A stretch of DNA of 64,000 nucleotides from Clostridium intestinale DSM 6191 (GCF_900130055.1 NZ_FQXU01000007.1:304168-368167); one strand, 5' to 3'; shown: positions 34,679 through 44,315, counted from the stretch's first letter. The notes: generated from the letters alone by a model not told the origin. Numbers and translations: made by a program.

Positions 34679-35218
34679 ATGCAAATAGGTGATAAAATAC
34701 GACGATTAAGAATCGAGAAACAATTAACTCAAGAAGAATTAGCTAATAGGTGTGAACTCTCTAAAGGATTTATTTCTCAACTAGAAAATGATCTAACTTC
34801 TCCATCTATAGCTACTTTAATAGATATATTAGAAATCTTAGGTACTAACCTTACAGAGTTTTTTAGTGAAGACAATCAAGAAAGAGTTACTTTCACTAAA
34901 GATGATATGTTTGAAAAAGAAGACTCTGAGCTTAAGTATTCCCTTATGTGGTTAATACCTAATGCTCAAAAAAATGAAATGGAACCTATTATGATAACTC
35001 TTGATCCAGATGGAAGATATGTAGAAGAAGAACCTCATGAAGGTGAGGAATTTGGATATGTATTATCTGGTATAATAACTCTTCATTTAGGCGACAGAAA
35101 ATACAAAGTTAGAAAAGGCGAAAGCTTTTATTTTAAACCTAGGGAAAATCACTTTATTTCTAATCCTGGTAAAACTTCAGCAAAGGTTATATGGATTAGT
35201 ACTCCCCCATCATTTTAG
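34679..35218 (+). CDS. XRE family regulator with C-terminal cupin domain (polyamine regulator)
   Basis: 179 residues. Residues 5-60 are a helix-turn-helix of the XRE type (IRRLRIEKQLTQEELANRCELSKGFISQLE). Residues about 105-178 are a cupin (EEPHEGEEFGYVLSGIITLHL and YFKPRENHFISNP). This layout is that of PuuR-like regulators that sense polyamines or related ligands. It is the first gene before potABC-D, 15 bp from potA, so it probably regulates uptake and itself. ATG 34679 has AAAGGAG upstream; the upstream extension of the frame contains the promoter and is not coding. Confidence 0.88.
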   Translation: MQIGDKIRRLRIEKQLTQEELANRCELSKGFISQLENDLTSPSIATLIDILEILGTNLTEFFSEDNQERVTFTKDDMFEKEDSELKYSLMWLIPNAQKNEMEPIMITLDPDGRYVEEEPHEGEEFGYVLSGIITLHLGDRKYKVRKGESFYFKPRENHFISNPGKTSAKVIWISTPPSF

Positions 35219-35233
35219 AAAGAGGTGTTTGTT

Positions 35234-36283
35234 TTGTCAGAAAACATTATTGAAATTAAAAATGTATCAAAAAATTATGTTGAGCATAAGGTATTAGATG
35301 ACTTATGTATTAGTGTAAAGAAAAATGAGTTTTTGACTCTTTTAGGTCCTAGTGGTTGTGGAAAAACAACAACCTTAAAGATATTAGCAGGTTTTGAATC
35401 AGCTGATAAAGGCGACATTATTTTTGAAGAGAAAGTTATTAATAATATTCCTCCATATAAGAGAGCTCTTAATACTGTGTTCCAAAAGTATGCATTATTC
35501 CCACACATGGATGTATATGATAATGTATCTTTTGGTTTAAAAATAAAAAAGCTTTCCAAAGATGAAATAGATGAAAAAGTTAAAAATATTCTTAAATTAG
35601 TTTCTCTTGATGGGTTTGAAAATCGTAGTATTGACTCCTTATCAGGTGGTCAACAACAAAGAGTTGCTATAGCTAGAGCTTTAGTAAACGAACCTAAAGT
35701 TTTGCTTCTAGATGAGCCTTTAGGTGCTTTAGATTTAATACTTAGAAAAGAAATGCAACTTGAACTTAAAAAGATTCAACAAAAATTAGGTATAACCTTT
35801 ATATTTGTAACTCACGATCAAGAAGAAGCATTAACTATGTCTGATAAAATCATAGTTATGAATAACGGTAAGATTCAACAAATGGGAACTCCCGAAGATA
35901 TCTATAACGAACCTGCAAACTCTTTTGTAGCTAGATTTATAGGAGAAAGTAACATATTACCTGGAATTATGAAAGAAGATTTTAAAGTAAACTTCTGCAA
36001 TAAAGATTTCGAATGTGTGGACAAGGGCTTCTTAGAAAATGAAGAAATTGAAGTGGTAATTCGTCCTGAAGATATTAAGATAACTTCCAAAGAAGAAGGA
36101 ATGTTATTTGGAACTGTAACTTCAGTAATTTTTAAAGGTGTTCATTATGAGATAGAACTTATGGAAGCTGATAGAAGATGGATAATACATAATACTAAAA
36201 ATGCTTCAGTTGGAGATATTCTAGGAATGAATATATTCCCAGAAGATATTCACATAATGAGAAAGGTGAGTGAAAATGAATAA
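35234..36283 (+). CDS. potA: Spermidine/putrescine ABC transporter, ATP-binding protein PotA
   Basis: 349 residues. Walker A is GPSGCGKTT, the signature is LSGGQQQR, Walker B is [12 protein letters not shown], and the C-terminal part is a TOBE domain (VIRPEDIKI). It energises polyamine uptake from the cytoplasm. The likely start is TTG 35234 with AGAGGTG upstream; a GTG three codons earlier is part of that site. The end overlaps potB by 8 nt. Confidence 0.93.
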   Translation: MSENIIEIKNVSKNYVEHKVLDDLCISVKKNEFLTLLGPSGCGKTTTLKILAGFESADKGDIIFEEKVINNIPPYKRALNTVFQKYALFPHMDVYDNVSFGLKIKKLSKDEIDEKVKNILKLVSLDGFENRSIDSLSGGQQQRVAIARALVNEPKVLLLDEPLGALDLILRKEMQLELKKIQQKLGITFIFVTHDQEEALTMSDKIIVMNNGKIQQMGTPEDIYNEPANSFVARFIGESNILPGIMKEDFKVNFCNKDFECVDKGFLENEEIEVVIRPEDIKITSKEEGMLFGTVTSVIFKGVHYEIELMEADRRWIIHNTKNASVGDILGMNIFPEDIHIMRKVSENE

Positions 36284-37112
36284 AAGAAAAGGACTTGCAG
36301 CTTACCCTTACCTAGTTTGGAGTATTCTATTTATAGTTATTCCACTACTTATAGTGTTATTTTTCAGCTTCACTGTAAAAGTAGCTGATTCTTATGTTTT
36401 CAGCTTAGAGAACTATCAAAAACTATTTTCAACTCAATACCTAAAGGTTTTTGGAAGAAGTTTAAGTTTAGCTTTAATCTCAACTTTAGCTTGCTTAGTT
36501 TTAGGCTATCCTATTGCTTATATAATATCTAAAAAAGCTGCTAGTAGTAGAAATATGCTTATAATGCTCATTATTCTTCCTATGTGGATGAACTTTTTAC
36601 TTAGAACCTATTCTTGGCTTTCTATCTTAGGTAAAAATGGTATCATAAATACTCTTTTAATGAAGATAGGTTTAGGTCCTATAGATATACTTTATACAGA
36701 TACTGCTGTTATTTTAGGAATGATATACAACTTTTTACCTTTTATGATTATTCCTATTTATACAGTACTAATAAAGATTGATTCTGATTTATTAAATGCT
36801 GCTGCAGATTTAGGTGCAGATAGATCAATCGTATTTAAAAAGGTTATTTTCCCACTATCAATCCCAGGGGTAATGTCTGGTATAACAATGGTATTTATGC
36901 CTGCTGTATCAACTTTTATAATTTCAAGCCTTCTAGGTGGTGGACAATACATGTTAGTTGGTAACCTTATAGAACAGCAATTTACAAATATAGGGGATTG
37001 GAATTTTGGATCTGCTATTTCAATCTTTATGATGATAATAATTCTTATATCTATGGCTATACTATCTAGATATGAAGGTGACAACAGTAAGGAAGGCGGT
37101 GCTATTTTATAA
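36276..37112 (+). CDS. potB: Spermidine/putrescine ABC transporter, permease PotB
   Basis: 278 residues with six membrane segments and the binding-protein-dependent permease coupling loop ([25 protein letters not shown], near residue 170). It starts inside the end of potA with AAGGTGAG upstream. It pairs with the PotC part of the next protein to form the channel. Confidence 0.93.
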   Translation: MNKRKGLAAYPYLVWSILFIVIPLLIVLFFSFTVKVADSYVFSLENYQKLFSTQYLKVFGRSLSLALISTLACLVLGYPIAYIISKKAASSRNMLIMLIILPMWMNFLLRTYSWLSILGKNGIINTLLMKIGLGPIDILYTDTAVILGMIYNFLPFMIIPIYTVLIKIDSDLLNAAADLGADRSIVFKKVIFPLSIPGVMSGITMVFMPAVSTFIISSLLGGGQYMLVGNLIEQQFTNIGDWNFGSAISIFMMIIILISMAILSRYEGDNSKEGGAIL

Positions 37113-38959
37113 TGAAAAGATTAGAAAGTATAAGCTCAAAAGTATACATGTTTTTAATTTTCTTATTTCTATATGCACCTATACTTGCTTTATTAGTGTT
37201 TTCCTTTAATGATTCTAAATCCATGGCATCTTGGCAAGGATTTACCTTCAAGTGGTATATAGAGCTTCTACACAATGATAAGATTCTAAGAGCCTTATAT
37301 AACACCATACTTATAGCTTTATCATCAGCAACTATAGCAACTATAATAGGTACTATTGCAGCTATCGGTATATTTAATATGAAAGGTAAACTTAAGAACA
37401 TTTTATTAAACATAAACTACTTACCTGTTCTTAACCCAGATATAGTTACAGGTATAGCTTTGATGAGTTTATTTGTTTTCTTCAGTCTTACTTTTGGATA
37501 TAAAACAATGCTTTTAGCTCATATTACCTTTAATATACCCTATGTAATATTATCTGTTTTACCTAAACTTAAACAGATGCCTGTTAATATAACAGATGCA
37601 GCTTTAGATTTAGGTGCAACACCTAGTTATACTTTAAGAAAGATAATAATTCCTCAAATACAACCAGGTATTTTAGCAGGTTTCTTGATGGCTTTTACCA
37701 TGAGTATAGACGACTTTGTAATTTCCTTCTTTACTACTGGTTCAGGAGTTTCAAATCTTTCTATAGAGATTTTCTCAATGGCTAGAAGAGGAATTAAACC
37801 AGAAATAAATGCACTTTCAACTTTGATGTTTATTACAGTACTTTCTCTTTTACTTCTTGTAAATAAGAAAGAGTTAACTTCTGAAAAGAAAACTAAGAAA
37901 GTAACTAACAAAAATAACAACAAAGCCTTAGCTTTTGCTCTTGCTATTGTTGTACTTGTTTCTACTTTAGTATTTGTTGGAAAGAGTAACTCTACTACCA
38001 AAACCCTAAATGTATTTAACGTAGGTGATTACATAGATAGAGATTTACTTGATAAGTTTGAACAAGAGACAGGCATCAAGGTAAACTATGAAGAATATGA
38101 TACAAACGAAATAATGTATCAAAAACTAAAGGGCGGTAATTCAGACTATGACATAGTTGTACCATCTGATTACATGTTAGAGAAAATGATTAAAGAAGAT
38201 ATGGTTGAGAAACTTAACTTTGACAATCTGCCTAACTATGAATATATAGATGAAGATTATAAAGGACTTTCATATGATCCTAACAATGAATATTCTGTAC
38301 CATATATGTGGGGAACTGTTGGTATAATCTACAATACAACTATGGTTGATGACCCTGTAGATTCTTGGAACATTCTTTGGAATCCTAAATATACTAAGGA
38401 AATAATGATGTTTGACTCTATAAGAGATACTCTAGCTATTTCTCTTAAGAGATTAGGATATTCTTTAAATTCTACTAATCCACAAGAAATAACTAAAGCT
38501 AAAGATGAGTTAATAAAACAAAAACCTTTAGTTAAAGCATATGTGGTTGATGAAGTTAAGGATAGAATGATAGGTGGAGAGGCTGCTTTAGCTACAGTTT
38601 ATTCTGGAGATGCTATCTATATGATGGAAGAGAACCCTGACTTAGCTTATGTGGTTCCTGAGGAAGGTAGTAATAAGTGGTTTGATACTATGGTAATTCC
38701 TAAAGGTTCAAAACACAAAGAAGAAGCTGAAGCCTTTATAAACTTCTTACTTGACCCAGAAAATGCAAAACAAAACGTTGAGTATATTGGATACTCTACA
38801 CCTAATGCTGCTGCTTATGAGCTTCTAGATGAAGAAACTCAAGAAGATGAAGCTGCATATCCTCCTGAAGATATCTTAGACAAATGTGAAGTGTTTATAG
38901 ATTTAGGAGATAAGATAAAACTTTATGATGATGCATGGCTTGAAATAAAAAGTCATTAA
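37112..38959 (+). CDS. potCD: PotC-PotD fusion: polyamine permease joined to its binding protein
   Basis: 615 residues. Residues 1-255 are the PotC permease with coupling loop DAALDLGATPSYTLRKIIIPQIQPG. A basic linker and a seventh membrane helix (LAFALAIVVLVSTLVFVG, near residue 275) lead into a PotD-type binding domain outside the cell (LNVFNVGDYIDRDLLDKFEQ, then YDIVVPSDYMLEKM). Covalent fusion makes a free lipoprotein unnecessary and fixes one binding domain per permease. Such fusions are known in Firmicutes. The ATG shares a base with the potB stop (TAATG). No separate potD is present. Confidence 0.93.
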   Translation: MKRLESISSKVYMFLIFLFLYAPILALLVFSFNDSKSMASWQGFTFKWYIELLHNDKILRALYNTILIALSSATIATIIGTIAAIGIFNMKGKLKNILLNINYLPVLNPDIVTGIALMSLFVFFSLTFGYKTMLLAHITFNIPYVILSVLPKLKQMPVNITDAALDLGATPSYTLRKIIIPQIQPGILAGFLMAFTMSIDDFVISFFTTGSGVSNLSIEIFSMARRGIKPEINALSTLMFITVLSLLLLVNKKELTSEKKTKKVTNKNNNKALAFALAIVVLVSTLVFVGKSNSTTKTLNVFNVGDYIDRDLLDKFEQETGIKVNYEEYDTNEIMYQKLKGGNSDYDIVVPSDYMLEKMIKEDMVEKLNFDNLPNYEYIDEDYKGLSYDPNNEYSVPYMWGTVGIIYNTTMVDDPVDSWNILWNPKYTKEIMMFDSIRDTLAISLKRLGYSLNSTNPQEITKAKDELIKQKPLVKAYVVDEVKDRMIGGEAALATVYSGDAIYMMEENPDLAYVVPEEGSNKWFDTMVIPKGSKHKEEAEAFINFLLDPENAKQNVEYIGYSTPNAAAYELLDEETQEDEAAYPPEDILDKCEVFIDLGDKIKLYDDAWLEIKSH

Positions 38960-38962
38960 AAC

Positions 38963-38996
38963 AAAAACGGATTCCTTAAAAGAATCCGTTTTTTAT
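38963..38996 (+). terminator. Terminator of the pot operon
   Basis: AAAAACGGATTC pairs perfectly with GAATCCGTTTTT (38963-38993), then T-rich sequence. Confidence 0.88.
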
Positions 38997-39011
38997 ATGT
39001 TATTAAACAGC

Positions 39012-39416
39012 TTAAAACCAAAGTGCTATTTCCCTTTCAGCACTAGATTTAGAATCAGATGAGTGTACTGAGTTTTCAGTTTTATTAACTGCAAAAAGCT
39101 TTCTTATGGTTCCCTCTTCTGCCTTTTCTGGATCTGTTGCTCCATTTATCCTTCTTACTTCCTCTACTGCATTTTCACCTTCTAAAATCACAGCACATAA
39201 AGGACTTCTTGTTATATATTTTATAAGGTTGTCATAAAATACTTTTTCTTTATGTTCTTCATAGTGTTTTTCAGCTAAACTTTTATCTACTTTAAAAAGC
39301 TTCATAGCTACTATTTTTAGATTATTACTTTCATAACAGTCCAATATCTTTCCTATTAAATTTCTTTCAACTGCATCAGGTTTAATTAGAACAAAACTTT
39401 TCTCAATCATAGTCAT
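39012..39416 (-). CDS. ndk: Nucleoside diphosphate kinase
   Basis: 134 residues. It transfers the gamma phosphate of ATP to nucleoside diphosphates through a phospho-His. The N-terminal MIEKSFVLIKPDAVERNLIGKI and C-terminal SAEREIALWF signatures are complete; the active His lies in NSVHSSDS (HGSDS in most homologues). The NPxxAxxGTIR region reads TDPEKAEEGTIRKLFAV, slightly divergent. ATG 39416 has GGAGG upstream. Confidence 0.93.
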   Translation of the reverse strand: MTMIEKSFVLIKPDAVERNLIGKILDCYESNNLKIVAMKLFKVDKSLAEKHYEEHKEKVFYDNLIKYITRSPLCAVILEGENAVEEVRRINGATDPEKAEEGTIRKLFAVNKTENSVHSSDSKSSAEREIALWF

Positions 39417-39552
39417 AAATTCCTCCATATTCCAGTCTACTTAATATTATACCAAATATTCTGTATATTTCAAATATTAAAATATTTCTCTTTTATTTTT
39501 CCTTTTATGAAACTTTTTGATATAATTTTATTATTAAAGGTTGGAGGTAATT

Positions 39553-39825
39553 ATGAAAAGATATCATATTATTGCTTCTGGTAGAGTTCAGGGAGTTGGT
39601 TTTAGATATTTTGTACTTCTTAAAGCCAACACCCTTAATTTAACTGGAACAGTTAGAAATCAATCCAATGGAAATGTTGAAATTTTTGCTCAAGGCGACG
39701 AAGAGCATATTCTTAAACTAATAAGTGAACTTTATAAAGGAAATGGCTTTTCTTCTGTTGATGACATAAGTTCAAAGGAAGTTCCTTTAGAAAATAAAGA
39801 AAAATCTTTTAAACTAGTCTACTAA
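39553..39825 (+). CDS. acyP: Acylphosphatase
   Basis: 90 residues, the usual size. The conserved loop GRVQGVGFRYFV binds the phosphate with its Arg, and TGTVRNQSNGNVEI contains the catalytic Asn. It hydrolyses acyl phosphates in the cytoplasm. ATG 39553 has GGAGG upstream. The gene is divergent from ndk and convergent with the GH73 gene. Confidence 0.93.
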   Translation: MKRYHIIASGRVQGVGFRYFVLLKANTLNLTGTVRNQSNGNVEIFAQGDEEHILKLISELYKGNGFSSVDDISSKEVPLENKEKSFKLVY

Positions 39826-39831
39826 TGAAAA

Positions 39832-39866
39832 AATAGTTAAGTGTTCAACTCGAACCCTTAACTATT
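39832..39866. terminator. Bidirectional terminator between acyP and the GH73 gene
   Basis: AATAGTTAAG pairs with CTTAACTATT, with an inner GTTC/GAAC pair. Its right arm overlaps the stop codon of the convergent gene. Confidence 0.7.
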
Positions 39867-40832
39867 CCCAAATTGTTTATTAAATTTATTTTTTAATACA
39901 GTGCTATCTAATATCATAAGATCGTTTGCCCTTACGATAGAGTATATATCTATTGCATATACCTTTTCGCCTTTTGCATTTTGTGCTGTTGAGTATCCGC
40001 CTTTTTCCAAAGCCTTTGCCATAGCTTCGTAATCTTTTGCCTCAAAAACCCCCGCCTGTCTATATCTAGGATGAGTAGTTAAGAAGTTACCATAATCATC
40101 AAAAGACTCTGATACAGTGTCATATAACCTAAATTTATCTTTTATTTTTTCATTATGAAACTCTGTGGTTTCCATAGTTACGGTTTTTCCCTTCCAACTA
40201 GTATCAGCCTTTATGCCAAAGTAGTTCTTTGCCTGTTGGCTTAATACTGATTCTCCCCAGTGACTTTCATAAAAAGCTTGTGCAACTACTATAGAAGGTA
40301 ATATACCATACTTTTCATAAACCTCTATTGCATAAGGTTTAACACTTTCAACAAACTTTCTTTGAGGCGAGTCTTTCTTTAAATTCTCTGAATATAGTCC
40401 CAGGTCATCTAATTGTTCATAATATGATGTTACTCTTGATGTTTGTTTATCATCAAATTTTAAGTCCGCCGCTACCTCTAGCATATCTTTTGCGCCGTAA
40501 TATGTTTTACCACCTGACTGTTTTTCTATTATAAAACTTTCAGCTATGTTTTTTATTTCATTTTCATCAACGTTTACTATGTAATTATTTGCTTTTACAG
40601 CACTAATTGCTGCAAGCTCTTTCCAATTTAACTGAATCTTTTCTACACCCATTTTATCTGCTTCATCTACATACAATCTAATTATGTCCTTAGTTATTGC
40701 TATGTTTTTAAGTCTTGCTTGCTCTAACTTATATCTGTTGTACTTTTTAAGAGCATATACTGACCCTAAAGCCCCAATTAGCATTAAAACCATAAGTGTA
40801 GCTAAAATTTTAAGCCCTCTTCCTTTTTTCAT
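39858..40832 (-). CDS. Membrane-anchored glucosaminidase (GH73 family)
   Basis: 324 residues: one N-terminal membrane helix (residues 8-28), a helical region of about 120 aa that is Lys/Glu-rich, and a C-terminal GH73/LytF-type glucosaminidase domain (FVESVKPYAIEVYEKYGI, then VAQAFYESHWGES, NYFGIKADTSWKGK and YDTVSESFDDYGNFL). The catalytic Glu is in YESHWG. It should trim peptidoglycan glycan strands outside the cell while tethered to the membrane. AGGTGG precedes the ATG. Confidence 0.88.
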   Translation of the reverse strand: MKKGRGLKILATLMVLMLIGALGSVYALKKYNRYKLEQARLKNIAITKDIIRLYVDEADKMGVEKIQLNWKELAAISAVKANNYIVNVDENEIKNIAESFIIEKQSGGKTYYGAKDMLEVAADLKFDDKQTSRVTSYYEQLDDLGLYSENLKKDSPQRKFVESVKPYAIEVYEKYGILPSIVVAQAFYESHWGESVLSQQAKNYFGIKADTSWKGKTVTMETTEFHNEKIKDKFRLYDTVSESFDDYGNFLTTHPRYRQAGVFEAKDYEAMAKALEKGGYSTAQNAKGEKVYAIDIYSIVRANDLMILDSTVLKNKFNKQFGNS

Positions 40833-40881
40833 TAAACCACCTCACTTTAACATAATATCATAAATCCCTTTAGTTTGAATA

Positions 40882-40911
40882 TAAAAAACACCAGAAAATT
40901 TCTGGTGTTTT
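40882..40911 (-). terminator. Terminator of leuA
   Basis: AAACACCAGAAA pairs with TTTCTGGTGTTT (40886-40911), with TTTTTAT following on the minus strand. It lies 24 bp beyond the leuA stop. Confidence 0.85.
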
Positions 40912-40934
40912 TATTAAAAATATGTTACAAATTC

Positions 40935-42605
40935 TTAACTTAACGTTATTATCCTTTTATTTACTGCACTTATTATTCCTTTTATGGAAGCTAATATGAT
41001 ATTACTATCTGTACCTACTCCATAATAACTTTCATTTTTGTCATCTGTTATTTCAATATATGCAACTGATTCTGCATTTGAGTCACTTCCTAAAGAGTGC
41101 TGAGTATATGATGTTACCTTACATCCTCCAAATAGTCCATTTAAAGCATGAACAAAGGCATCTATAGGCCCATTACCTGAACCTGTTATATTAACCTTCA
41201 CACCATTATTTTTCATCTCAGCCTTTATACATATGTCTTGACTTGAAAACTCCTTACTACTGATTTCAAAGCTCTCTAAGACTAGTGGGGATGGTATATT
41301 TAAATAGTTATCTTTAAAGGCTTCTAATATAGTTTCAGCATTAACTTCTTTAGCACTTTTATCTGCAATGTTTTGAATAACTAAACTTAAATCCTTTTGC
41401 ATGAATTTAGGTATAGTAAATCCATAATAGTTTTGCATGATAAAGGCAATTCCACCTTTTCCTGATTGAGCGTTAATTCTAATTAAAGCTTCATAATTTC
41501 TGCCAACATCTTTAGGATCTATAGGTAGATATGGCACCTCCCAGTATCCGCCATCTTTGTAATCAACAAGTCCTTTATTAATAGCATCTTGATGAGAACC
41601 TGAATATGCAGTGTACACAAGTTCCCCAGCATAAGGTTGCCTTTCTGGGATAATCATCTCGGTACAATCTTCATATATATCTACTATATTATCTATCTTA
41701 CCAAAATCTATCTCTGGATCTATCCCTTGTGTATATAGATTTAATCCTAAAGTGACTAAGTCGACATTTCCAGTTCTCTCTCCATTACCAAATAGAGTTC
41801 CTTCTATACGATCTATCCCAGCAAGCATAGCAAGTTCTGCAGTTGCAACTGCTGTTCCTCTATCGTTATGAGGATGAGAACTAAGTATTATACATTCTCT
41901 ATTTTCTATATTATTTGAGAACCACTCTATTTGATCTGCGTATATATTAGGTGTATACATCTCTACCGTTGTAGGAAGATTTAAAATTACCTTATCTTCT
42001 ATAGTAGGTTTCCATTCCTTAACCACTGCATCACATATCCCTAATGCATAATCTAATTCTGTTCCACTAAAGCTTTCTGGAGAATATTCTAAGGTAAATT
42101 TAGTTTCTGGATATTCTCTTGTTAGTTCCTTTATAATTTTAGTACCATCTACTGCTAAATCTATAACTTCTTGTTTAGATTTATTAAACACAACTCTTCT
42201 TTGTGCAACTGATGTAGAGTTATATAAATGTACTACTGCCTTTTTTGCTCCTTTAAGAGCTTCAAAGGACTTTTCTATAAGTTCTCTTCTTGCCTGAGTT
42301 AATATTTGTATAGTAACATCTTCTGGTATTAAATTATTTTCTATAAGATGTCTAGTAAAATCAAATTCTATTTGCGAAGCTGCTGGAAAACCTATTTCAA
42401 TTTCCTTGTACCCCATTTCAACAAGGAGATTAAAAAACTCCATCTTTTTCTCTAAGCTCATAGGATTTCTAAGCGCTTGATTACCATCTCTTAAATCTAC
42501 ACTACACCATATTGGTGCTTTAGTTATTAGATTACTCGGCCACTTTCTTTCTTTTAATTCTACATTTTGATACTGCTTATACTTTTTAAATCCTTCTCTT
42601 TTCAT
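40935..42605 (-). CDS. leuA: 2-isopropylmalate synthase, long (LeuA type 2) form
   Basis: 556 residues. First committed step of leucine synthesis: 2-oxoisovalerate plus acetyl-CoA. The HMGL-like barrel starts with APIWCSVDLRDGNQAL (metal-binding Asp) and carries SSHPHNDRGTAVA; the C-terminal 120 residues are the LeuA regulatory domain (GSGNGPIDAFVHALNGLFG). Length and sequence match the actinobacterial and fungal-like class rather than short LeuA. AGGGGGC precedes the ATG. It is controlled by the leucine T-box immediately upstream. Confidence 0.93.
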   Translation of the reverse strand: MKREGFKKYKQYQNVELKERKWPSNLITKAPIWCSVDLRDGNQALRNPMSLEKKMEFFNLLVEMGYKEIEIGFPAASQIEFDFTRHLIENNLIPEDVTIQILTQARRELIEKSFEALKGAKKAVVHLYNSTSVAQRRVVFNKSKQEVIDLAVDGTKIIKELTREYPETKFTLEYSPESFSGTELDYALGICDAVVKEWKPTIEDKVILNLPTTVEMYTPNIYADQIEWFSNNIENRECIILSSHPHNDRGTAVATAELAMLAGIDRIEGTLFGNGERTGNVDLVTLGLNLYTQGIDPEIDFGKIDNIVDIYEDCTEMIIPERQPYAGELVYTAYSGSHQDAINKGLVDYKDGGYWEVPYLPIDPKDVGRNYEALIRINAQSGKGGIAFIMQNYYGFTIPKFMQKDLSLVIQNIADKSAKEVNAETILEAFKDNYLNIPSPLVLESFEISSKEFSSQDICIKAEMKNNGVKVNITGSGNGPIDAFVHALNGLFGGCKVTSYTQHSLGSDSNAESVAYIEITDDKNESYYGVGTDSNIILASIKGIISAVNKRIITLS

Positions 42606-42706
42606 AGTTTTGCCCCCTTTTTTATTTGAAATTGGATGGTAGAGTTCTCAGCTTCTTTTTAACTTCATAAATGTATGCAAACTTTTTACAAACTCCTAAA
42701 GCATAA

Positions 42707-42925
42707 AAAGCGCCCTAACACTCCATATTGGAGCGCAAGGGCGCGGTACCATCCAAACTTATAACTTAATTAAAATAACGGTTATTAACCGGTTGAATCT
42801 ACTTAATTTCAATTCACAGCTCTTTGAGCGAGTTCAGAAAATTCATCTGCAGACTTACACCAACCGACTGCTCTCTAAAAAACACTTCTTCTTACTACTC
42901 TCATTCATCGCCTTTGATATTTTAG
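42707..42925 (-). promoter_or_regulatory. T-box riboswitch, leucine specifier, upstream of leuA
   Basis: Minus strand in order: AGAGAG and stem I, specifier loop GAACTCGC with CTC (Leu) at 42832-42830, the T-box core GGATGGTACCGCG (42754-42742), and a terminator GCGCCCT...AGGGCGC followed by TTTTTATGC. Uncharged tRNA-Leu(GAG) should stabilise the antiterminator and switch leuA on. Confidence 0.9.
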
Positions 42926-42931
42926 TAAAAT

Positions 42932-42958
42932 ATTATACTAATTCCATATAAATGTCAA
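42932..42958 (-). promoter_or_regulatory. Promoter of the leuA T-box leader
   Basis: TTGACA (42958-42953) and TATAAT (42937-42932) with a 15-bp spacer; an alternative TAATAT gives 17 bp. It starts 3 bp after the speE stop codon. Confidence 0.7.
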
Positions 42959-42960
42959 CC

Positions 42961-43806
42961 CTATTTTTCCAAATTATTTTTAACGTAATTAGGAAGAGCA
43001 AATGCACCTCTATGAATATCCTCATTATAATATTTAGTATAGTTTAATTTTTCTTTAAATTCAAACCCTTTAAAGTCCTTTAAAGGATGATATTTTTTAG
43101 ATGCAAATCCAAATAACCAATGTCCTGATGCATATGTAGGCATGTTATATTGATAAACTTCACATATAGGGAAGATATTTTTAATCTTACTATATGATCT
43201 CTTCATTTCTCTAGCGTTATTAGGATAATATGGACTTTCACATTGGTTAACCATAATTCCATCCTTTGTTAAAGCCTTAAAGCAGTCTTTATAGAACGAC
43301 TCTGTAAATAGTCCTTCTCCAGGCCCTATAGGATCTGTAGAGTCTACAATTATTATATCATAATAATCTTCCTTATCTTTAACATACTCTAATCCATCTT
43401 GATAAAAGACTTTAACTCTTTCATCAGAAAGTTTACTTGAAGTAAAAGGTAGGTATTTTATAGATGCCTCAACAACAACTGGATCTATTTCAACCATGTG
43501 AATTTCTTCAATATTTTTAAAAGATGTAAGTTCTCTAACTGTACCTCCATCTCCTCCACCTATTACTAAAGCCCTTTTTATATTAGGATTAACTCCTAAG
43601 GCAACATGAGTTATCATTTCATGATAAATAAACTCATCCTTTTCAGTAACCATTGTCCATCCATCAATAACTAAAACTCTTCCAAATTCATAAGTATCTA
43701 TAATATCGATTTTTTGAAAATCGCTTTGTCCTGTAAATATATGTTCCTTTACCTTCATTGAAAATTTAACATTTTCAGTTTGATTTTCTGTATACCACAA
43801 TTCCAT
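42961..43806 (-). CDS. speE: Spermidine synthase
   Basis: 281 residues. It transfers the aminopropyl group of decarboxylated SAM to putrescine. The N-terminal beta domain (ELWYTENQTENVKFSMKV) is followed by the Rossmann domain with LVIGGGDGGTVRE, the acid of motif II in EIDPVVV, and the catalytic loop IIVDSTDPIGPGEGLFTESF. It follows speD by 17 bp in a two-gene operon. AGGAGG precedes the ATG. No terminator is evident between it and the leuA promoter. Confidence 0.94.
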   Translation of the reverse strand: MELWYTENQTENVKFSMKVKEHIFTGQSDFQKIDIIDTYEFGRVLVIDGWTMVTEKDEFIYHEMITHVALGVNPNIKRALVIGGGDGGTVRELTSFKNIEEIHMVEIDPVVVEASIKYLPFTSSKLSDERVKVFYQDGLEYVKDKEDYYDIIIVDSTDPIGPGEGLFTESFYKDCFKALTKDGIMVNQCESPYYPNNAREMKRSYSKIKNIFPICEVYQYNMPTYASGHWLFGFASKKYHPLKDFKGFEFKEKLNYTKYYNEDIHRGAFALPNYVKNNLEK

Positions 43807-43823
43807 CTTTGTTCCTCCTACTA

Positions 43824-44240
43824 CTAAACATCCATAGGTTTAAAAGTTATAACTTCATCTTGAACCTTAGAATAATTTCTTATTTTCTCAACCATTCCTC
43901 TAGCAATTTCTGTAGATTCACTTCTTTCTGCTTTTAGTACATCTTCTAAGTAATCAAATGCATCCCATGGATTTATTGTATCTCCACAGGTATATAAATC
44001 TACAGACGCATAACCATATTCTGGCCATGTATGAATTGTTAAATGAGATTCTTGTATTATTACTGCACCACTAACTCCCCAGGGATTAAACCTGTGAAAA
44101 CAACTAGTCACTATCGTAGCCTTTGATCGTATAGCTGCCTCTCTCATATATTCTTCGATTATTTTATGATCCTTTAGTAAGTCCTTATCGCAATTATAAT
44201 ATTCAACTAAAATGTGTCTTCCCAATTGTTCTAGTTTCAT
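43824..44240 (-). CDS. speD: S-adenosylmethionine decarboxylase proenzyme (bacterial class 1B type)
   Basis: 138 residues. It produces decarboxylated SAM for speE. The protein cleaves itself between Glu64 and Ser65 in ESHLTIHTWPEYGY, turning the Ser into the pyruvoyl cofactor; His70 and Cys84 of the active site (DLYTCGDTINPW) are present. Length is normal for small SpeD. GGAGGG precedes the ATG. Upstream lie a 14-codon ORF (44271-44315) and a cluster of sites like those of the pot operator (44372-44437). Confidence 0.94.
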   Translation of the reverse strand: MKLEQLGRHILVEYYNCDKDLLKDHKIIEEYMREAAIRSKATIVTSCFHRFNPWGVSGAVIIQESHLTIHTWPEYGYASVDLYTCGDTINPWDAFDYLEDVLKAERSESTEIARGMVEKIRNYSKVQDEVITFKPMDV

Positions 44241-44270
44241 TTTAATCCCTCCATTAATATTTAATATGTC

Positions 44271-44315
44271 CTATATGTTACATAAATATTTTTGTAGTAA
44301 CACAGCGAATAACAT
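44271..44315 (-). CDS. Possible leader peptide upstream of speD (14 aa)
   Basis: Minus strand: AAGGAGG (44327-44321), five T, then ATG and an ORF encoding MLFAVLLQKYLCNI, stop TAG, ending 30 nt before the speD start. The ribosome binding site is as strong as any in the window. Small upstream ORFs control eukaryotic SAM decarboxylase genes and bacterial speF in a polyamine-dependent way; a similar role here is an inference. It could also be chance. Confidence 0.5.
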   Translation of the reverse strand: MLFAVLLQKYLCNI

